Both the position numbers and the translations under genes were made by a program. From WJMT01 sp964599635 (GTDB lineage: Bacteria; Acidobacteriota; Aminicenantia; Aminicenantales; Aminicenantaceae), in the NCBI GenBank assembly GCA_964599635.1, contig CAZRGM010000056.1, forward strand, positions 1 through 64,000: DNA of 64,000 nt, in the 5' to 3' direction. How positions within the stretch are numbered: position 1 is the first letter of the stretch; each line of letters starts with the position of its first letter. Of this stretch, positions 59,582-64,000 are shown in pieces. The notes under the pieces were generated by a model that ran no database searches, was not told where the DNA came from, and saw nothing but the letters and a program-made list of their open reading frames with translations.

Positions 59582-60698
59582 TTATTATGAGATATTAGGA
59601 GTCTCAAGAAAATGCACCTGTGAAGAAATTAAGAGAGCCTACCGGAAAAAAGCACTTCAATACCATCCTGACAGAAATCCTGGAGACAAACAAGCTGAAG
59701 AAAATTTTAAAGAAGCCGCTGAAGCCTACAGTGTGCTTATGGATTCCGAGAAAAGAGCCATCTACGACAAATATGGTCATCAAGGATTGAGAGGCGAAGA
59801 ATTCAGCGGATTCTCAGGGTTTAACTCCTCTATATTTCAGGATTTTGAAGATATCCTTGGAAACTTTTTTAATTTTGGATTCGGAAATTCTTTTAGTTCT
59901 TCAAGAACAAACAGAGGTTACTCGAAAAGAGGAAGAGATCTTGCGGTAGAGGTCAAAATAAGCATGGAAGAAGCCGCATCCGGAGTCGAAAAAGAAATTC
60001 AAATCAGCAGATCTGAAACATGCCCTATCTGTCATGGTTCCAAAATGAAACCAGGAACTCAAAAAAAAGAATGTCCTATTTGCCGAGGAAGAGGCAAGTT
60101 AAGACAGCAGCAGGGTTTTTTCTCATTAATTCAAACTTGCCCCCGGTGTGGAGGGACTGGCTATATCATACCGGATCCTTGTGAAGGGTGCGGAGGAACG
60201 GGGAAGATAAAGAAAAAGAAAAAAGTCAGTTTTAAGATTCCTGCAGGAATCGAAGATGGAATGAAATTGAGGATCCAAGGAGAAGGTGAAGTTGGAGAAC
60301 AAGGAACGCCTCGAGGTGACTTATATGTTCGCGTCAGAGTTAGAAAACATAAATATTTTCAAAGAGAAGGCAGTGACCTGTTATGTGAGATAAAAATCTC
60401 TTTTCCAAGGGCAGCGTTGGGAACTCAGGTCAAGATACCAACTTTAGAAGGAGAGGAAATCTTAGAAATTCCCAGTGGAGTTCAATCCGGGAAACTATTG
60501 AAACTTAAAGGAAAAGGCATTCAGAGTCTAAATAATCACCAAAAAGGAGATTTGTATATTAAAGTCAATGTAGAGACTCCCAAAAATTTAAAGAGAAAAC
60601 AGAAGGAAATTTTAAAAAAGTTTGCAGAATCTACAGGAGAAAGACTTGATTCTGTAGAGAATAATGTCATCAATAAAATAAAAAATATTTTTCATTAG
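59568..60698 (+). CDS. dnaJ: Second DnaJ co-chaperone
   Basis: 376 aa. The J domain has the HPD in QYHPDRNPGDK. The Gly/Phe region contains FSGFSGFNSS. Four zinc motifs are CPICHGSK, CPICRGRG, CPRCGGTG and CEGCGGTG (about 144-212), and two C-terminal domains follow. Complete class A DnaJ. It overlaps dnaK2 by 14 bp, so the two are made together, implying this DnaJ drives the lidless Hsp70. Confidence 0.95.
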   Translation: MEKRDYYEILGVSRKCTCEEIKRAYRKKALQYHPDRNPGDKQAEENFKEAAEAYSVLMDSEKRAIYDKYGHQGLRGEEFSGFSGFNSSIFQDFEDILGNFFNFGFGNSFSSSRTNRGYSKRGRDLAVEVKISMEEAASGVEKEIQISRSETCPICHGSKMKPGTQKKECPICRGRGKLRQQQGFFSLIQTCPRCGGTGYIIPDPCEGCGGTGKIKKKKKVSFKIPAGIEDGMKLRIQGEGEVGEQGTPRGDLYVRVRVRKHKYFQREGSDLLCEIKISFPRAALGTQVKIPTLEGEEILEIPSGVQSGKLLKLKGKGIQSLNNHQKGDLYIKVNVETPKNLKRKQKEILKKFAESTGERLDSVENNVINKIKNIFH

Positions 60699-60705
60699 AG
60701 CTTCA

Positions 60706-61443
60706 TTGACCTCAAACCGCTTTTATATTCAAGAAAATCAGATAAAAAAAACTCAGGCCGTGTTAACAGGTGATGAGCATCATCATTTAAGCCGAGTCGT
60801 GAGAAAAAAGAGAGGAGATCAAGTTTATCTTTTTACAAAAGATGGTCAAAATTTTAAGGCTAAAATTGATAAAATAGGAAGATCAGAAACATTCCTGACT
60901 GTATTGGAGAAGGGTCAAAAAAAGGAATCTGATAAAAAGATCATCTTGGCGCCCTCATTGGTCAAATTGAAATGTTTTGAGTTCATTCTGCAGAAATCCA
61001 CAGAATTAGGAATCACATCCATAGCGCCTTTGAGAACGGAAAGATCCATCATAAACATATCTAACAAAACAGACAAAAAGATTCAAAGGTGGAATAGGAT
61101 TGTCTTGGAAGCTTCCAAACAGTGTCAGAGACCCTTTCCACCCCAAATAGAAGCACCGCTTCCATTGTCAAGATTCCTTGATATAAAAAAAGCTGATTTA
61201 AAAATATTTTTGAATGAAGAAGGAGGAGAATATCTAAAAGATTTGATGATTGAACATGAACAAATGCCTTCTTATCGATCTATCATTGTCTTATTGGGTC
61301 CGGAGGGAGGCTGGACAGAAGATGAAAAACAGGATATAGTTCATCATGGATACAAAGCAGTTAGCCTAGGAAGAAACATTCTAAGGGCTGAAACAGCTGC
61401 CATCGCATGTGTATCGATTATATCGCACTTCTGGAATTCATAG
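60706..61443 (+). CDS. rsmE: 16S rRNA m3U1498 methyltransferase
   Basis: 245 aa. A SPOUT-fold methyltransferase. The N-terminal PUA-like domain has LTGDEHHHLSRVVRKKRGD; the C-terminal knot has KSTELGITSIAPLRTERS, VLLGPEGGWTEDE and SLGRNILRAETAAIA. Translation starts at a TTG at 60706; no better ATG is in frame near it. rsmE after dnaJ is a common bacterial arrangement. It lies 7 bp after dnaJ2. Confidence 0.94.
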   Translation: MTSNRFYIQENQIKKTQAVLTGDEHHHLSRVVRKKRGDQVYLFTKDGQNFKAKIDKIGRSETFLTVLEKGQKKESDKKIILAPSLVKLKCFEFILQKSTELGITSIAPLRTERSIINISNKTDKKIQRWNRIVLEASKQCQRPFPPQIEAPLPLSRFLDIKKADLKIFLNEEGGEYLKDLMIEHEQMPSYRSIIVLLGPEGGWTEDEKQDIVHHGYKAVSLGRNILRAETAAIACVSIISHFWNS

Positions 61444-61444
61444 C

Positions 61445-62386
61445 ATGTTTATACAAGGTCAAAAAGTCGGGAAATATAAAATTATCCGTTCATTAGGAAG
61501 CGGCGGATTCGGAGCTGTCTTTTTGGCAGAAGATACTTGGCTTAACATTCGAGTCGCCATTAAAGTTCCTCATAAACAGTCAGTTGAAATTTTTAAACTC
61601 CTCAAAGAGCCACGGCTCCAGGCTGCTCTCAACCATCCCAATATAGTCCGCATGATATCAGCTGAAAAAGAGGGTAAGATATTTTATATGGTCATGGAAT
61701 ATATTAAAGGGATGACGTTAGAAAAGATAATTGAAAAAGAAAAAATATTAAAATATGAAAAAGCAGTCAAATATATAACTCAGATTGCACTAGCAGCTTC
61801 TCATGCCCATAAAAACAAAATAATCCATCGAGATCTCAGGCCTTCAAACATAATCATATCAGAAAATGAAGATAGCGTAAAAATCACAGACTTTGGGACC
61901 TCTGCCTGGTTAAACAAGATCCCTTATGCTTCAACCCGAATTGGATCCCCTCCTTATATGGCTCCTGAACAGTTCATAGGAAAATCTACATTTCAGTCTG
62001 ATATATATTCCATTGGATGCATTTTTTATGAAATGATTCTAGGAAGGCCCCCTATTTTTGATCCTGATCCTTTTAAAATTTTGGAAAAAGCTAAACAGGG
62101 AAAAATCACCCCCCCCAGAATTAGAAACAGCCAGATACCAAAAGAAATCGATTTGATCATCATGAAATGTCTTTCTTCTGAAATACAAGACAGATATCAG
62201 AGTGCTGAAGAATTAACCAAAGATTTGAGAGAATTTAGAGGAAAAGATTTTGAGAAATCAGAACTCTTAGATATCAGAAGAAGAATCAAAGCACGGGAGG
62301 ACAGAGGAAATCATGTATGCTGGAACTGTGGAAGGCCCCTCCCTTACAAATCAAAAAAATGTCCTTACTGCGGAGAGGAAAATTGA
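61445..62386 (+). CDS. Serine/threonine protein kinase with C-terminal zinc ribbon
   Basis: About 313 aa from the ATG at 61445, one base after the rsmE stop codon; an earlier in-frame ATG inside rsmE is unlikely. The kinase domain (about 10-270) has GSGGFGAVFLAEDTW, VAIKVPHK (catalytic Lys), the catalytic loop HRDLRPSN with Arg where Lys is usual, the DFG motif, and GSPPYMAPEQF. The C-terminal CWNCGRPLP-x6-CPYCGEE is a zinc ribbon. No transmembrane helix or PASTA domain is seen, so it is a cytoplasmic kinase. The HRDLRP change occurs in some active kinases, so activity is uncertain but plausible. Confidence 0.9.
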   Translation: MFIQGQKVGKYKIIRSLGSGGFGAVFLAEDTWLNIRVAIKVPHKQSVEIFKLLKEPRLQAALNHPNIVRMISAEKEGKIFYMVMEYIKGMTLEKIIEKEKILKYEKAVKYITQIALAASHAHKNKIIHRDLRPSNIIISENEDSVKITDFGTSAWLNKIPYASTRIGSPPYMAPEQFIGKSTFQSDIYSIGCIFYEMILGRPPIFDPDPFKILEKAKQGKITPPRIRNSQIPKEIDLIIMKCLSSEIQDRYQSAEELTKDLREFRGKDFEKSELLDIRRRIKAREDRGNHVCWNCGRPLPYKSKKCPYCGEEN

Positions 62387-62459
62387 CTTGGAATCATAAT
62401 TCGGATAGTATTAAATTTTTAAAAGAGGATCATCATTATAAATTTCGAGGGAGTCAGAA

Positions 62460-63389
62460 ATGAGTTCATTTGATGAAGAAAGTAAAATATGGATGAATGG
62501 GGAAATCATGCCCTGGAAAAATGCCAACATTCATATTGCTTCCCATGTTATCCATTATGGAAGTTCATTATTTGAAGGCCTGAGGTGCTACGAAACTCCT
62601 CAAGGGACAGTCATATTTAGATTAAATGCCCATACCCAAAGGCTCTATAACTCATGTAAGATGTATAGGATCGAAATACCTTATACTCAAGAAGAACTCA
62701 ATCAAGCCATAATAAATATTATTAAAATCAATAAATATAAAGAATGCTATATAAGACCCATTGTCTTTCGAGGATACGGCACCCTGGGAGTCAATCCTCT
62801 ATCAAACCCTGTCGTCACAGCCATTATGGTATGGAAATGGGGAAAATATCTTGGAGAAGAGGCGCTTATAAATGGAGTGGATGTGAAAGTTTCTTCTTGG
62901 AGAAGAATGGCTCCAGATACTTTTCCTGCGCTTGCCAAATCTGGAGCCAATTACATGAATTCCCAGCTCATTAAAATGGAGGCTGTCCTGGACGGATATG
63001 TAGAAGGAATAGCTCTGACATCTGATGGACATATAAGTGAAGGAAGTGGGGAAAATCTTTTTGCTGTTATCGACGGTGTTCTCCATACTCCACCTCTTTC
63101 GGCCTCAATCCTGCCCGGAATCACAAGAAACTCAGTCATCAAAATTGCCAAAGAAAAAAGTCTTGAGGTTAAAGAAATATGCATTCCTAGAGAAATGCTC
63201 TATATCGCTGATGAAGTCTTTTTTACGGGTTCAGCTGCAGAGATAACTCCCATCCGTTCCATAGATAAAATAAAAATCGGAAACGGCCAAAGAGGCCCCA
63301 TCACTAAGTTACTTCAAGACGAATATTTTGCCTATATAAACGGGGAAAGAGAAGACAAAAACAATTGGCTGACATATTTATATAGATGA
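62460..63389 (+). CDS. ilvE: Branched-chain amino acid aminotransferase
   Basis: 309 aa, fold-type IV PLP enzyme. Landmarks: KIWMNGEIMPWKNANIHIAS, HYGSSLFEGLRCYETP, the lysine in FPALAKSGANYMNSQLIKME (near 160), SEGSGENLFAVIDGVLHTPP and TRNSVIKIAKEKSLEVKE. This is the class I IlvE pattern for Leu, Ile and Val. Single gene between the kinase and pilT. Confidence 0.93.
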   Translation: MSSFDEESKIWMNGEIMPWKNANIHIASHVIHYGSSLFEGLRCYETPQGTVIFRLNAHTQRLYNSCKMYRIEIPYTQEELNQAIINIIKINKYKECYIRPIVFRGYGTLGVNPLSNPVVTAIMVWKWGKYLGEEALINGVDVKVSSWRRMAPDTFPALAKSGANYMNSQLIKMEAVLDGYVEGIALTSDGHISEGSGENLFAVIDGVLHTPPLSASILPGITRNSVIKIAKEKSLEVKEICIPREMLYIADEVFFTGSAAEITPIRSIDKIKIGNGQRGPITKLLQDEYFAYINGEREDKNNWLTYLYR

Positions 63390-63436
63390 ATCATTAAAGA
63401 TGAGTCGGAGAAAAAATAAATTTATTGGGGGGTAAA

Positions 63437-64000
63437 ATGGATATAGACGAACTTTTAAAAATAGCCATTGAAAACGATGCCTCTGATCTTCACCTAAAAT
63501 CTGGAAACTTTCCCATAATACGTGTTCACGGAAATCTGCAAATGCTTACTGATTATCCCAAATTAACGCCTGATATAACTAGACAATTAGCCGAACAGAT
63601 AACCAATGACTTTCAAAAAGAAATGCTCAAAGAAGAACATGATCTTGACCTTGCTTATAGTCTTCCCGGTTTTGGACGTTTTAGAGGAAGCATATATCAG
63701 CAGAGAGGCTCCTATGGAATTGTATTGAGGATTATTCCTCTAGAAGTTCTACCTATAAGGGAACTCAATCTTCCAGAAGTCATTGAAAGCATCGCTGAAG
63801 AAAACAGGGGCCTTGTCCTTGTCACGGGAACCACTGGATCTGGAAAAACCACCACTCTTGCCTCGATGATTAACTACATCAATGAAAGAAGAAAAGAAAA
63901 CATCATCACTATTGAGGACCCTATTGAATATCTTCACAGAGATAAAAAAAGCATGATCAGTCAAAGGGAAGTCGGAGTGGACGTTTCTGCCTTTTCGAGA
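63437..64000 (+). CDS. pilT: Twitching motility ATPase PilT (5' part, cut by the window edge)
   Basis: 188 codons are in view from the ATG at 63437, preceded by GGGGGG. The start MDIDELLKIAIENDASDLHL is typical of PilT/PilU. The N-terminal domain is followed by Walker A GTTGSGKTTT (about 130-140) and the Asp box IITIEDPIEYLH. The Walker B and C-terminus lie beyond the window. PilT retracts type IV pili. A TPR lipoprotein at 4732 could be a pilotin, but it is far away. PilU is a less likely alternative. Confidence 0.93.
   Translation, partial: MDIDELLKIAIENDASDLHLKSGNFPIIRVHGNLQMLTDYPKLTPDITRQLAEQITNDFQKEMLKEEHDLDLAYSLPGFGRFRGSIYQQRGSYGIVLRIIPLEVLPIRELNLPEVIESIAEENRGLVLVTGTTGSGKTTTLASMINYINERRKENIITIEDPIEYLHRDKKSMISQREVGVDVSAFSR

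Noticed and set aside
1..64000. CRISPR array, prophage, integron or toxin-antitoxin pair
   Set aside because: No regularly spaced direct repeats, no cas, integrase, transposase or phage structural genes, and no convincing small gene pairs were seen on either strand.

Overview
The window is AT-rich bacterial chromosome, densely packed with housekeeping and metabolic genes on both strands. It carries one tRNA, no rRNA, no transposase, no CRISPR array and no recognisable prophage. Several traits point to a Gram-negative, Acidobacteriota-like lineage, with Candidatus Aminicenantes as my best guess: a VWFA-related secreted protein of the type common in acidobacteria, an HspR-controlled dnaK operon, lipoproteins with SPOR or TPR domains, PilT, and dispersed intergenic repeats. 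This is an inference from gene families; no marker phylogeny was possible.

Layout. 1-4.7 kb: sulfate activation (cysC, sat) divergent from the methyl cycle (metK, ahcY). 4.7-12.1 kb, minus strand: a tightly overlapping run rimO-pgpA-cinA-thpR-plsY-gpsA-TPR lipoprotein, preceded by asnS. 12.2-17.5 kb: a DUF4416 gene, a cysteine desulfurase, a serA/class-V aminotransferase pair (serine or glycine metabolism) and a Tat-exported class-V aminotransferase homologue with a TTG start. 17.6-24.7 kb: a secreted glycoside hydrolase, an MFS carrier, a DevBCA-like ABC export system and an SPW-repeat membrane protein. 25-30 kb: a sigma-54 two-component pair, an RlpA/SPOR lipoprotein and a LOG-family protein. 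30.3-33.8 kb: an archaeal-type PurO IMP cyclohydrolase, a stand-alone AICAR transformylase and malic enzyme. 33.9-39.3 kb: dnaK-dnaJ-hspR-sigma factor-dnaC-like, led by a promoter overlapping a HAIR-like operator, then tRNA-Asn. 39.4-48.4 kb: a PhoBR-like pair, a VWFA protein, a NamZ-type muramidase, a CDF metal transporter, an MBL hydrolase, a second class-V PLP enzyme and a cupin. 48.4-52.5 kb: a terpenoid-cyclase-fold protein, folK, dapF (frameshifted), yraN and cysS. 52.6-56.2 kb: split lysine-ketoglutarate reductase / saccharopine dehydrogenase and a MEMO-family protein. 56.3-63.4 kb: hrcA-grpE-lidless dnaK-dnaJ-rsmE-Ser/Thr kinase-ilvE, then the start of pilT.

Two complete Hsp70 teams sit about 22 kb apart under different repressor families, HspR and HrcA. 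Two families of intergenic repeats recur. Family X is about 116 bp, GC-richer, and its outer stem shows compensatory changes between copies. Family Y is a MITE-like element of about 131 bp; one copy has 21-bp perfect terminal inverted repeats. X and Y abut in a defined way in at least two places. These repeats, the split purine enzymes, the lidless DnaK and the HspR-linked sigma factor are the items most worth a second look.
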